From positions 3,820,593 through 3,884,592 of the forward strand of contig NZ_CP007142.1 of NCBI RefSeq assembly GCF_000940805.1: a DNA stretch of 64,000 bases, given 5' to 3'. The notes under the pieces were generated by a model. It was not told the origin of the DNA and made no database searches. It was given only the letters and a program-made list of their open reading frames with translations. Shown here one piece after another: positions 26,401 to 38,000 of the stretch (the first letter of the stretch is position 1; each line of letters opens with the position of its first letter). This stretch comes from Gynuella sunshinyii YC6258 (lineage in GTDB: Bacteria > Pseudomonadota > Gammaproteobacteria > Pseudomonadales > Natronospirillaceae). The position numbers and the translations under genes were made by a program.

Positions 26401-29033
26401 CGTGCGTCAAAACCAGCCTGCTGGTGGAAACCTTCCCAATCCACGTTCAAACCTTTGACCCAAAGCTCCACCACCTGACTGTACTTGCCCTGTTGCAGCC
26501 ATTTTTTCACCGTCTCCCGGAAATCACCGTCACGGTTAAAGGTCATCATGGTGTCGCGGTTGGCCTGAACGCTGCCACGGTAGACATCGACAATGTTTTT
26601 CTGCCCCTGAATACAGGCTTGCAGTTTCTGTATCAGTACGTTGCGGTCTCTGGCGACGATGCCCAGGCGCTCTTCCATGGCTTCACGCCCGGTTTGCAGG
26701 CTGTAAGCCATATCGCTGACGCTCACCTCAGAGTGCTGTTGTACAAAGGCCAGCAGCTGTCGCGTCCATTCCAGCAGATGCGCTTCATCCTGAGCCGACA
26801 CAATCACCATGGCAGGCTGATCAGACGACGGCCGCGACGGTTGCTGACGAGTCAGCGGACCGCTGTATTCCTCAATAATCAGATGTGCGTTGGAGCCACC
26901 GGCCCCGAATGATGACAACCCGGCAATGCGCGGGCATTCACGCAGGTCACCATCCACCGCGAGTTGCGGCCGAGGCCAGTCAGCCAGAGTCTGCTGTACT
27001 GCAAACGGTGTCTGGGCAAAAGCAATGGCCGGATTCAGGGTTGCGGCATGCAGGCTCGGCACCAGTTGTCCGTGCTGCAACTGCAACACGATTTTGCTCA
27101 GCCCGGCGATACCGGCAGCCGCTTCGAGATGACCGATATTGGATTTAACCGAGCCCAGGGCACAAAACTGGCCACGGTCATCGTCTTTCAGATCAGGTTT
27201 AAAGGCCTGTACCAGCCCGGCCACTTCAATCGGATCACCAAGCCTGGTGCCGGTGCCATGAGCTTCCACATAACTGACGCTTCGCGCATCCACCCCGGCC
27301 CGATCCAGTGTCTGCCGGATCAGAGCTGCCTGAGCGGTCGGATTGGGGACGGTATAACCATTGGTTTTGCCACCATGATTAATGCCCGAACCACGTATCA
27401 GCGCATAGATCAGATCACCATCAGCCTCAGCCCTGGACAGGGGTTTCAACAGTACCGATCCCACACCCTCACCAGGCACAAAACCATCTCCCTGATCACC
27501 AAAGCTTTTGCAGGCTCCTTCGGCAGACAGCATCTGGGCAGAACACAGCTCGACGTAACTGGCCGGATGACTATAGACGTTGACGCCGCCAGCCAGAGCC
27601 ATCTCACAATCGCCACGGCGCAGGTATTCGCATGCCTCATGAATGGCCGTCAACGATGACGAACACATGGTATCGATGGGCATGCTCGGTCCTTGCAGAT
27701 CGAGAAAATAAGACACCCGGTTGGCGACCGAGCTGAAGGAGGTATGCGGAAAATACGGTTGACCTTTGGCCCACAGGGCCGGGCCATACAGTTCAAAACC
27801 GGTCTTGCTGATGCCAACGAACACCCCTACCCGGCGCTGATGCCGCTGGGTCAGACGTTCACGGGTATAACCGGCGTCTTCGAGAGTGTGCCAGCAGCTT
27901 TGCAGAAACAACCGTTCCTGCGGGTCAATATTGATGGCTTCACGCGGCGAAATCCCGAAAAACAACGGATCAAATTCCGCATGCCGATCCATAAAACCGC
28001 CCCATTTACTGTAACTGCGCCCCTTTTCCTGGGCCAGCAGCCGATCCGGTTCAAAAAAACCATTAATGGACCAGCGATCCGGCGGAATCTCAACGATACA
28101 GTTGCGGCCACTGGCCAGATTCTGCCAGTACTCATCCAGATTAGCCGCCTGCGGATAACGCCCGGTAAGGCCGATAATGGCGATGGGTTCAGCGGTCTTT
28201 TGCACATCCGTCACCGTCGCCGACTGGCTCACCCGGGAAACCGGTGTCATCGTCATCGGCTGCGAGGGTTGCTCTGCTGTTATTTCCACCGGGCTCTGAT
28301 GAACGCTCTGAGTTTCCAGCCCCAGGAGTCGTTTCAGATTGTCTGGCTGGGTGCGGACAAAATGTTCACTCAAGGCATCGATGGTTTGAAACTCAAAGAA
28401 CAGCGTACCGCTGATATCGTCAAGTACTTCACTCAGGCTGTCGGTCAATTGCGCGATCAGGATCGAGTCGATGCCGTATTTCTCCAGCGCCTCGGAAGGA
28501 TCAATTTCACCAGCCGGCAGGCGGATGATGTCGCCGATGGCATGACGGAAATACTGCACCGTCTGTTCCAGTAACCGCGATGTTGATACCGCCGCCGGAG
28601 CGGCTGTCACGGGTTGCGGTGCCGTCGGTGCCGGCGCTTGTCCTTTCAGTGGAATACTGATGGGCACCGCCGCCGGACTGGCCTGGTTTGCCGCCGTCAC
28701 CGTTTTTGCTTGCGGGGCCTGAGGGTCAGTCAACTCTGCCGGGGCCGACGCTGCGGTCAGTCCGAGCAGACGTTGCAGCGCCTGCGGCTGAGTACTGACA
28801 AGATGCTCACTGATGGCATCGATGGTCTGATATTCAAAAAACAAGGTACCGCTGATGTCCTCCAGCACCTCACTCAGGGTATCGGTCAATTGGGCAATGA
28901 GAATCGAATCGATGCCATATTTTTCCAACGCTTCGGCCGGATCAATTTCCGCCACCGAGGCTTGAACGATATCGGCAATGGCGTGTCTGAAATAACTGAC
29001 GGTTTGGTCGAATAACATAGTGTTGTGAGTCAT
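20487..29033 (-). CDS. Trans-AT PKS, terminal subunit: ACP-ACP-KS-DH-KR-ACP-KS0-ACP-TE
   Basis: Protein of 2848 residues, the last PKS subunit. Tandem ACPs (Ser43 and Ser190, both in YGIDSI) belong to the module begun on the previous protein. KS1 has Cys457 in DTMCSSSLTA and intact EAHGTG. The DH has His940 in HxxxGxxxxP and Asp1111 in LMDSALQ, so it looks active. The KR has Tyr1577 in GQSNYTAG and a D at the stereo loop (DVKD), suggesting a B-type product. Then ACP3 (Ser1730) and KS2 (Cys1999), whose HGTGT is replaced by AANGS (Ala2134), a non-elongating KS0. ACP4 (Ser2489, YGFDSM) and a type I thioesterase follow: Ser2626 in GYSLGG, Asp in VMLDSM, His in APNHMSML. No AT domain is present. 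The start is only three bases, and in frame, after the stop of the preceding PKS; the ribosome site is weak, so coupled translation is likely. The TE should release an acid or macrolactone. Confidence 0.93.
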   Translation of the reverse strand: MTHNTMLFDQTVSYFRHAIADIVQASVAEIDPAEALEKYGIDSILIAQLTDTLSEVLEDISGTLFFEYQTIDAISEHLVSTQPQALQRLLGLTAASAPAELTDPQAPQAKTVTAANQASPAAVPISIPLKGQAPAPTAPQPVTAAPAAVSTSRLLEQTVQYFRHAIGDIIRLPAGEIDPSEALEKYGIDSILIAQLTDSLSEVLDDISGTLFFEFQTIDALSEHFVRTQPDNLKRLLGLETQSVHQSPVEITAEQPSQPMTMTPVSRVSQSATVTDVQKTAEPIAIIGLTGRYPQAANLDEYWQNLASGRNCIVEIPPDRWSINGFFEPDRLLAQEKGRSYSKWGGFMDRHAEFDPLFFGISPREAINIDPQERLFLQSCWHTLEDAGYTRERLTQRHQRRVGVFVGISKTGFELYGPALWAKGQPYFPHTSFSSVANRVSYFLDLQGPSMPIDTMCSSSLTAIHEACEYLRRGDCEMALAGGVNVYSHPASYVELCSAQMLSAEGACKSFGDQGDGFVPGEGVGSVLLKPLSRAEADGDLIYALIRGSGINHGGKTNGYTVPNPTAQAALIRQTLDRAGVDARSVSYVEAHGTGTRLGDPIEVAGLVQAFKPDLKDDDRGQFCALGSVKSNIGHLEAAAGIAGLSKIVLQLQHGQLVPSLHAATLNPAIAFAQTPFAVQQTLADWPRPQLAVDGDLRECPRIAGLSSFGAGGSNAHLIIEEYSGPLTRQQPSRPSSDQPAMVIVSAQDEAHLLEWTRQLLAFVQQHSEVSVSDMAYSLQTGREAMEERLGIVARDRNVLIQKLQACIQGQKNIVDVYRGSVQANRDTMMTFNRDGDFRETVKKWLQQGKYSQVVELWVKGLNVDWEGFHQQAGFDARRVPVPLYPFAHERYWPDHSETGVASSSAERYLHPLLHRNTSTFARQSFSSTFHGEEFFLSDHRVGGQRVLPGVAYLEMARAAFAIAADANEHPELAIEVRQSLWMRPVVVADAPVTVDIQFKTRADGQVRYEISSDAATLHSQGQVAFVSADRPEALDLDQLRGRCQTATISAEQCYDVYQAIGIEYGPAHRGIEEIRVGRQQDRIEVLAKLTLPAALVAGSTDFQLHPALMDSALQATIAFALARQAAGEKGDTRPALPFSLDQLTVFSPSTPSMWVWIRDSAGSAPGGQGGILKHDIDLCDDHGNVLISLRGFMSKTQGNSVQEGYANTLQPVWTPLPQNIERPAVDPIAGGMVVIGGVSAPWSEIRDQLPQAQTFVMTGQTNEQALADYFSGLETLTRIIWLADTFDTTAGDIDSLACYDSVYCCFTTIRVLSQLDYRARSLQWTVITCAGQAINAGERIDPVQAGLHGLVGTMAQEFGRWQVQLLDVDIAALPLWAGRSPLRISELLSMPFTAEGRSLAYRQTDQQWLHQTLQPCDLMPQETAYRNGGVYVVIGGAGGIGQAWSEYLIRHYRARIVWLGRRALNDDIQQQLDALAVFGPAPVYLQADATRHEDMVRAHEQILQRFGGIHGIVHAAIDVKDQMLERMEAEDFRNGWRPKADTCVNIARVFAEDQLDFALFFSSVVAFSRAPGQSNYTAGCLFKDAFAHWLAQHWRCSVKVINWGYWGSVGVAAGADYQTRMTAAGLASIEADEAMEVLNQFMASSLPQLAFVKTLAPMAPENTAVTEVASVDIGTEAESVVIDEVDPRSGGNVRERAIRYFQQAIGTIVGLAPHQINPSASFDSYGIDSISVARLTDTLNDVFDNVSTTIFFEYTHIEALVDYFLDAQPTQLSKLVGEPQNSKAARAAPVQAAKTTTPETRFAQPLVPSIAATTAKPQSVAHEAIAVIGMSGRYPGAANLDEYWRNLLEGRQCFNDVPADRWPLEGFYEADPLQALEQGKSYCKSAGFIDGFADFDPLFFGISPRDAINMDPQERLFMQSCWETCEDGGYTRERLAQQHDHQVGVFVGISKTGFDLYGPVLWAEGKTAFPYTSFSSVANRVSYFMDLQGPSMPVDTMCSSSLTAIHEACEHLRRGDCELAIAGGVNLYVHPASFVLLCSSQMLSTDSQKLSFAEGASGFVPGEGVGSLLLKPLSRAEQDGDRIYATIKHSGINHDGRSNGYFMPNPTAQTRMMERNFRDAGIDPRSISYVEAAANGSYLGDAIEVAALTRAFSAFTPDKGFCALGTVKPNIGHLEAASGISQITKVILQLWHRQLVPTIRPENINRNIQFESTPFFLQPEAQPWQQPTAVVNGTEMELPRRATVSSFGAGGSNAHFILEEYLSPVMVAEDQDDDESRLFLFSAQSRQQLLELSTRMLDFVRSAESISLRRLSYTLQVCREHMDYRLAIVANDKEVLISALAAFTQEQELPAGVAGSIVSGYPDTHNDAIKALLSGAMEQTLVDALMTENNPDKLAVYWTQGGNIPWIKRYPGKPPVLLSLPAYPFERRRCWINSEDAAPTMQQSQVEHPSMAMPAVQQSIVAIIGELLGIDAVDLDCNRPLKQYGFDSMQAIQLLQKIQYHLAPDVDPERLRSCETITDIIGIMPDITRNESMIKVSRIKRYPELIRLSRNMSGHPVFWIHSAFGGVEQYAGLATTFERPFYGIQARGSNMDKSPLHGIEAMALYYVQLIRSIQPEGPYDLGGYSLGGILAYEVARQLQEMDETVNSIVMLDSMALSSEGHRLLAELDEPGYQKNQYFRAVNLALTAALDDQQDYQQKLIHRRELNLDLDDEAFLQQLIELAQARGLQQSEQQLRQWMEKNVEVRSAYELERYHYPALPKPEQPKGLYLRNENGLLFGELANYFLISGGEQTSMKDTKYWQSFETGINQFEVIDVAAPNHMSMLSDPTALETIAAHCQQFYRQTVLQ
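22250..23570 (-). other. Non-elongating ketosynthase (KS0) domain
   Basis: The KS before the final ACP-TE keeps the acyl-accepting Cys (DTMCSSSLTA) and the second His (NIGHLEAASG). The first catalytic His, needed for decarboxylative condensation, is Ala: VEAAANGSYLGDAIE instead of VEAHGTGTxLGDPIE. The changed codon is at 22632-22634. It should transfer the chain without adding carbons. Confidence 0.9.
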
Positions 29034-29036
29034 AAA

Positions 29037-32000
29037 TTACCCATTAATTGTCCGGTCCGATTTGACATCGGCCGAAGGTGAAACCATTTGCCTGATCTGT
29101 CCGTCGCTTTCTGCGATGACGATCTGCTGCCCCAGCAGATGACAGGGTTCGGCAGGGAAACAGGGTGAGCGAAACCCTTCGTGCTCCAGCACCGTCTGCC
29201 AGCTTGCGGTCGACAACGCCGGAGAACCGGGCAGCCGCAGAGCCGGATCTTCATACATCCACCAGCCTTCCAGCAGACCGAAGGTCAGATGACTGAAGAT
29301 GGGATTGGCGCTCATTTCGTTGAGCATCAGCAGACCGGAATGCTTCAGCACTGCTTTTACATTCCGCAGGGTCTGGCGCATGTTGCGGGTTGCGTGCAGT
29401 ACGTTGGTGGCGATGACAATGTCATAACAGCCGGGCTGAATCCCCTGCTCTGCCGGCGACCGGATGGCATCGAACAGCTTATAACGCAGATAGGGATTGG
29501 CTGGCCCGTAGGTTTTTTCCGCGTGCAGCAGAAACGCCTTGGAAATATCGGTGTAGCAGTACTCGGCTATGTATTCCCGGTAAGGCTTCAGGGCCTCAAA
29601 CACCAGCGCGCTGGTGCCACCGGTACCGGCTCCCACCTCCAGCAGGCGGAACTGCCGGACACCTTTATCGAGGTAGCTCTGCAGACAATTCACCAGTGAA
29701 TCCACCAGAATGCGGTTGAACAGATCTGCCACCGGATTGTTGCGATAGATGTTTTCCACCAATGCCATGGAGGATTTTGGAAACATGACTTCCGTGGCCA
29801 GACGTTTACCTGTGAGAATATCCGGCAATGCCGCCAGGGTGGTTTCCACCAGTGCGATCTGGGCTTTTAAGGCCGGATTGCGATTCCATTCCGGTTTCAT
29901 CTCAGCCCATTGCTGCCAGGGATCATCGTCATCCGCGAACACCTGCCACTGGTCACCCTGACGTTGCATCAGGCCCTGCTCAGTCAGCAGTTGCAGGCTG
30001 TGAGCAAACCATTGTGGATACAGCTTGGGCAGCTTCGGTCTGACTTCCGGCCAGTTCAACACACCCTCATGGAAATAACCGGTGGCCAGCAATTGAGTAC
30101 GCAGTATTCGATACAGCAGCGGCTCCACCGCGCCCATATCCCGCACCGCCGCCTCAACCTCGGGTGCCTCACCTACTTCCAGCGGTCGATTGTTCAGGCT
30201 GTCAATGATGGATACCTGCTCCGGCGGATATGCCAGCAACTGAGGCTGAACCAGTGCCGGAGTCTGCTGCACCACGGCCTGACTGACCTTCACAAAAGTG
30301 ACCTGATCGACCGGTGCCGTCAGCAGAGTCTGTAATGCCGGCATGGCATCTTCGGGTTCGATGGATTCCAGTCCGACCTTACGCATGCGTTGGCGATATT
30401 CCTCCGACGCAACGATGCCGACACTGCCCCAGAATCCCCAGTTCATCACTTTTACCGGGCACGACCAATGGGTCGCCAACTGGCGGGCAAAGGCATCTTC
30501 AAACACACAACCGGACGAATAGTTACTCTGACCGGCCGCCTTGGAAAACGACTGAGTGGAAGAGAAAAACAGCACAAAATCCGGATTTTCCGGTTGAAAC
30601 ACCTGAGCCATGCGCACACTGGTATCCACTTTGGCTGACAGACTGGCATGCAGGCGCTGTTCTTCCATGTTCGCCAGAGCCTGATCCTTTAACACGATGG
30701 CGGCATGAATCAACCCGTGAACGGCACCAAAGCGGTCACGTATCTGTTGATAAGCCTGTTCCAGAGAGGCCCGGTCGGTGGCATCGGCACTGATGTACGT
30801 TGGCGCTTCACCAAACTGTGACAGTTGATCAAGCTGAGCCTGAATATCGGCATTGAGAGGCCGGCGGCCGATCCAGACAATACGCGCCCGGTGGTGCCGG
30901 ATCATATATTCGCTCCAGACGTGACCGATCCCGCCGGCACCGCCAATCACCACGTAAACACCGCCATCCCGCCAGGCACTGACGGTCGCGGCTGTGGCAG
31001 CCGGCGCATACGGCAACAGCATCTGCTGATGCCATTCACCCTGACGGCCAGGCTGTACTTCATCACTGGCAAAGCGATAAGCCAGCGCATCGCCCTGAGG
31101 ATCAGCGCGCAACTGCCAGAGCGTATCCATGGGCCAGTGTTCAAGCGCTGTTGCCAGGAACTGCGGCAGATCCAGCAACCGTACCTGCCATTTGGTGAAC
31201 TCCTTGGCCATCGCCCCGATCAGACCATGCAGACCGGCCTGGGCGGCATCGATGACATCAGCGGGATACACTTGCTGCGCCCCAAACGTCAGCACCGTCC
31301 AGCGTAGTGCGCGACTGCCATAACGCAGTGCCAGCAGGGCTTTGATGGTGCGGAAACAGCACAGCAGATTGTGGTTTTGAGTACGGATCAGGGCATCATC
31401 AGCCACATCGGCAACGGGACACGGCGAAGCCACCCACAGCACATGCTCGATATCCCCGAAGGTGCGTAACTGATCGGTGAGTTCGGCCAGGGTCAGCCCG
31501 GTCGGATCAATGATGTCAGCATGGGCAAAACTTGAGGCCAGTGACACCGCCGGACTGGCCGGATCACACACGATCAGTGCTCGTTGCTGGCCGGTCTGAC
31601 CATACTGCGGATCCAGCGCCAGTTGTGCCGTGGTGCGGGCTTCCCACACCGGTACCGACATCAGCGCGGTGGAAACGGCCGCCGCAGCGTTTGTATCCGT
31701 TGCTTCGGATTCCAGATTGCGACCGGCATAACCTTTCAGATGGGCAACGACGACGCCCTGCTCATCGCAGACATCGATATCAATTTTCTGCACGCCTTTA
31801 TCAGTACTGCCGGGTTGTGAACGGATCACCGCCCACATGACAGCACTGCAACGGCCGTAAATGCAGATTTCATCGAGCGCGAACGGCAACGCCGGTTTCA
31901 TCGCGCCGGGCTGGCCGGCCTGCTGCCGTGCCGGTGACAACAACAAGGTAATTGTCGCCTGCAAGGCAGAATCCATCAGGCTGGGATGGAGTACATAGTT

Positions 32001-35000
32001 ACCGGCATCCGCGGCAACAACCGTTGGCAATCGCAAGGCGGCAACCGCCAGCTCATCGCCGATCAGCACTTCGGTGACGGCCTGGTGCGCCGGTCCGTAT
32101 TCGATGCCCAGACTCTGATACACGCCATACAGATCGGTACTGCTGACCTGATGATGACGGCACTGCTGCCGCAACGCGGCGATATCCAGCGTGATCGGCT
32201 GAATCGCCGGCATCAGGCACGCACGTCCCTGACAATGTACGATCTCACCACCCTGCCCGTCCTGACTGCTGACCTGATAACGCAACCGACCATTGTCTTT
32301 AGGTTCTATCGTCACACTGACCTGACTCAGCCGATCGACGATTAACGGCCGCAACCAGACAGTCTGGTTCAGCTGCACAAAATGCGGCTGATCGATACTG
32401 ACAGAATGCGCCACCGCTGCCCGGGCCATTTCCAGATAGGCCACGCCCGGCATAAACCGCTGGCCATTAACGCGGTGATCATGGAGGAAGAATTCCTCAC
32501 CACTGAAATGCGACTCAAACCGCTGCTGCGACAGCGTCGAAGCATTGCGCTGCAACAGCGGATGCAACTGCGCCACGGCGACCAGCGACTGTGGCTTAGA
32601 CGCCTTGAGCGATGCCTTGAGGGGCAACCAGTAATGCCGGCGGGCAAATGGGTACACCGGCAGATTGATCCGGCGAGGCTGCGGACGATCACGGTACAGC
32701 TGCTGCCAGTTCACTTTGATGCCCTTCACCCACAGTGCCAGCATTTGTTCAAACTGTTGCCGCGCCAGCCACTTATCCATGGCTTCCCGAACGTCATTTT
32801 GGCTGCCAAACAGTGCCAGAGCCTCGCGCTGCTGTTTCTCATTGCCACGATACACACCATCCACGGTGTTTTGGCCGGCGCAGAATGCATCGAGTTTACT
32901 GATCAGCTCACTCATCGATGCCGCCACAATACCCAGTCGTTCTTCCATGGCTTCCCGGCCGGTTTGCAGGGTAAACATCATATCCGCCGGATTGACATCG
33001 GCACCGTCTCCCTGCAACCAGTTCAGCCATTGCCGGGCATAGGCAAGCAAGCGTTCTTCATTGCGGGCGGACAACGGGAAAATGATGGCGCCAGCCAAAG
33101 CCGTGACCGCTGGCGGCTGGCTCGGCCGGTATTCCTCGATGATCACATGGGCATTGGAACCTCCGGCACCAAACGACGAAATGCCGGCCATGCGCGGTAA
33201 CTCGTGGATTTCTCCATCACGGACTTGTTGAGGTCGCGTCCATTCACTCAATGAGCGCTGTAATACGAACGGGGTCTGATCAAAATCGATATTGGGATTC
33301 AGGGTCTCGGCATGCAGACTCGGCACCAGCTGACCATGCTGCATCTGCAACACGATTTTGGTCAGTCCGGCGATGCCGGCCGCGGCTTCGAGATGGCCGA
33401 TATTGGATTTCACCGATCCCAATGCGCAACGACGTTGCGGCAGCTGACGGTCACGCGAGGCGGTACCGATAAATGCCTGGGTCAGGCCGGTGACTTCTAT
33501 CGGATCACCCAGCTCAGTGCCGGTACCATGGGCTTCGATATAACTGATTTCCTCCGGCTTGACGCCGGCCTGCTGCATGGCCGCTTTGATCAGACTGGCC
33601 TGGGCCACGGGATTGGGCACGGTATAACCATTGGTCTTGCCACCATGATTGATGCTGCTGCCGCGAATCAGCGCGAGAATATTATCGCCATCCTGTTCGG
33701 CCCGGCGCAGTGGTTTCAGCAACACAGTGCCAACTCCCTCGCCCGGGACAAAACCATTACCGCCGGCACCAAAGCTTTTACAGCGACCATCGGTCGACAG
33801 CATCTTGGTGGAGCACAGTTCGATATAGCAGGCCGGGTGCAGATACAGATTCACGCCACCAGCGATGGCCATATCACAGTTGCCGCGATGCAGATGCTCA
33901 CAGGCTTCGTGAATCGCCGTCAGCGACGATGAACACATGGTATCTATCGGCATGCTCGGACCATGCAGATCCATCAGGTAAGACAAGCGGTTGGCCACCG
34001 AACTGAAGGACGTTCGTGGCAGCACTTTTTCGCCGTCCTGCCACAAACCCGGGCCATAGAGGTCAAACCCGGTTTTGGTGATACCGGCAAACACCCCGAC
34101 CCGACCCTGGCAGCTTTCGCGCAGAATTTCACGGGTATAACCGGCGTGCTCAAAGGTGTGCCAGGCGCTCTGAAGAAACAACCGTTCCTGGGGATCCATA
34201 TTGGTGCTTTCGAGGGGCGAAATACCAAAAAACAGCGGATCGAATTCGGCAAAGCCCTCGATGAAACCGCCCCACTTACTGTAACTCTTACCATTCGAGA
34301 CGGCGGTTTTGGGATTCTCAACAAAGAACCCTTCAAGGGCCCAACGGTCTGCCGGCACATCACGGATACAATCCCGGCCGCTACTCAGGTTCTGCCAGTA
34401 TTGCTCCAGTGAATCAGCCTGTGGGTAACGACCGCTGATGCCAATAATGGCAATGGCTTCATGGGCCTGCGCCACAGCGCGCGGTTGTTGAATCACTGTA
34501 GCGGCGATGGATGCATTCACGGGCTGAACCTCAGCCTGAGGCGCAGTTGTGGTCAAGGCAGCGCTGGTCACTCCACACCAGCTCAGGCAGATATCGCGGT
34601 ATTCATCACTGAGATAACGACCCAGTTGCGCCAGGGTCTGATATTCGTAGAACAGGGTTTTTGACAGCCCGGGAAAGACCTCCCCGAGTGCCCGGTTCAA
34701 CTGCGTGATCATCAATGAATCGATGCCATAGCGCAGCAACTCTTCATCGGCATCGATATCCACCAGTTTCATTCTGGCCACATCGGCGAACAGTGCGATC
34801 AACTTCGGCAGCGCCGCCGCGTACACATCCGCTTCAGCCTGGGCGGTCTGAGGGGTTTGCTGAGCAGACTGAAGCGCAGGTTTGACCGTCTCCACCGCAG
34901 TCCTAGCAGGCATAACCGCCATCTGCGCCCGCAGTCGCTCCAGTTCACCTTCGAGCACCATCCATTGATAGACCTCTCCTTCATCATCGCGGTAGTTCAG

Positions 35001-38000
35001 AATTTCCCAGATGGCCTGCAAACCGGTTTCGTTGCGCAAGGCCACCAATCCGGTACGGCGGGCCATTTCCAGCTCTGACTGCTGATCGATATGCATGCCG
35101 CCTTCACGCCACAACGGCCAGTTGACACTGATGGTGCGTCCGCTCCGCTGACCGGCCTCGACGAGCCGGCTACGATAACGGGCGAAATTATCCATGAACG
35201 CATTGGCTATGGCGTAATCGGCCTGACCAGCATTGCCCAGGGCGGCGGAAATGGACGAAAACAGCAACAGGAAGCCAATGTCCATGTCTTCTGTCAGACG
35301 ATCCAGATTCAGCAGTCCGGCCACTTTCGGTGCCAATACCGCTTCCAGCTCATCACAGGGCTTATTGATGATGTAATTGTCCTGGATGACCCCAGCGCAA
35401 TGGAAAATACCCTCGATCCGGGTGTAACGGGTTTTGATCTCCTCGGCCAGGGTCGCCAGCGAAGCCTCATCGGCCACATCAATCTGATGATAGCTGGCGC
35501 GTCCTCCCAGACTCTGCAATGACTGCAGCCGGGCCTGTTTCTGCTCATCCAGTGCTGAACGGCCAATCAGTAACACCCGTGCATGACGACTGCCGTTCAG
35601 AATGTCTCTGGCAATCACCAGACCAATGCCACCGACACCGCCGGTAATCACATAGACACCTTCATCCTGCCATTGCCGGATTTCGGTGGTGGAACCTTCG
35701 GCGCTGATCATTTCCCGCCAGTTGAGAATCTGTCGCTGATAACCATGGTAGCGAACCCGCAGGGGTTGCAGCGTGCGGCCGTTGTCCGCCAGTCGCGAGA
35801 TTACGGTAGCGGCATCGGTGGCATCATCCATTTCGATCAGCTGGCCGATTACACGCGGATTTTCATGATGGGCGGTAATCAGGATGCCAAACAGTCCGGC
35901 GAACATCTGGGCATCATCGGTAAGGATGCGGGCGTTGCGGAATACCACGATCTGTACCAGCACCGGTTCAGAGGGTTTACTCTGTAACAGCGTTTTGATT
36001 TGCTCCAATAACTGCCCGGCGTAGCTGCGATAACGCTCTTCAATTGAGCTTGAGTGATGCTGCAGAATCAGGTTCATTTCTGATCGCAGCTCAGCCTCAG
36101 TCTCCGGTTTCGGCTCGCACAGAATCCGCAAGGTCTGACCAGCGTAGTCCACACCCTTGGCTACCTCAGCATTCTGCCAATAGGGTTTGAGCAGCATTTT
36201 ACCGGTCTGGGCAGATGTCACTGGCTGAGAGGCACTGGTTTCACCACTGCCGATATTGCCGGCGCTCCAGTAGTGATCGCGGGCAAACGGATAGGTTGGC
36301 AGATGCAGACGCTTAACCGCCGTCAGATCGAACAACTCCGGCCAGTCAAGTGCATAACCCTGACAGTACAGATCCGCCAGCGCATTGAGAGTCTCGCGAT
36401 ATTTCTGTGGCTGTCCGGTTAACCGGTGGCTGTCGTGGATCAGCTGTTCGCCATAGCGTTGCAGTGCTGCCTGACCATTGAACTCCCGGCCCAGCTGGCC
36501 ACTGAACACCCCGGCCATCGACTCGCCATTCAGCAGTTGCCGCCATCGTTCACAGGCTTCCTGAAGGCTCGCCGCCACGATCACGCAACGATGTTTGAAG
36601 TGCTGACGACCTTCGAGCAGAGTGTAACTGACGGAATCCAGTGACAGTCCGGTTGCGGACTGTTCAAACAACGCCAGCATTGCCTCGACTCTGGCGGTCA
36701 GGGCCGATTCGGTTTTCGCCGACAGTGGCAGCAGATAATACGGCTGCGGCTCTGCCTGGACTGGAATATCAGCGTCGATACTGCTGACCACCATATGGGC
36801 ATTGGTGCCACTCATGCCAAAGGCACTCACCGCGCCCAACCGCACCTGGCCTGCACGGGCCGGCCATGGCCGGGCAGTCTTGTTGACGTACAACGGACTG
36901 TCTTCCCAGGCCACCAACGGATTTTCGGCCTGACAATGCAGACTGGCAGGGATCGTTTCATGGCGCAGAGCCTGTACCAGGGCCACCAGACTGACCAGTC
37001 CGGACGCGGCAAAACTATGGCCGAAATTGGTTTTGACCGATGTCAGCGCGCAGTGACCGGGCTCAACCTCATGTTGCCGGAAGACATCGCGCAGAGCGTT
37101 GACTTCAATGGGATCTCCCAAACGGGTGCCGGTACCATGAGTGACCACGTAATCGATATTACTGACATCGATATCGAACTGCGCATATACCGCGTCCAGC
37201 AGTTCCGCCTGGGCTTTACCACTGGGAGCGGTAATGCCCTGGGTTCTGCCATCGTAGTTGATGCCGCTGGCAGTAATGGCGGCATAGATTGGATCGCCAT
37301 CGGCTTTGGCCGCAGAGAGGCGTTTCAGGACCAGTGCCACCACGGCTTCACCCGGCACCAGACCATTGGCATTTTGATCAAACGCCAGGCATTTGCCCTG
37401 CGGTGACAACATGCCGGCGAGGTTCATGCTGATCAGCCCGATCGGTGTGGTCATCAGGTTCACCCCGGCCACCACGGCACTGTCACACTCGCCCACCCGC
37501 AAACTGGTGCAGGCCTGATGAGCCGCCACCAGGGATGACGAACAGGCGGTGTTGAGAGTCATGTTGGGACCACTCAGATTGAGAAAATAACTGAGCCGGG
37601 CCGCCAGCATGGCTTCGTGATTGGCGGTAATACCGGTGCTGTCAGCCAGATCGGAATCACGCAGAAAACCGTAGTCACCGCTTTCGGCACCCACAAACAC
37701 ACCAATTTTCTGCTTGCGCAGATGACGCTCGCCAAAGCCGGCATCTTCCAGCGCCCGCCAGCTTTCCTGCATCAGCAGGCGCTGCCGTGGGTCCATGCCG
37801 ATGGCTTCACGCGGGGAGATTTCAAAGAACAGCGGATCAAACTCCGCCACACCCGGCACCGCACCAAAGCGCTGACGGCTGAGCTGTTCGCGGCTTTCAG
37901 CATCACTGATGGCCTGCCACTGGAACCGTTCCGCCGGTGCCAGAGTGACAGCTTCACGGCCCTCCGCCAGAATCTGCCACATTTCGTCGATGTCACGGGC

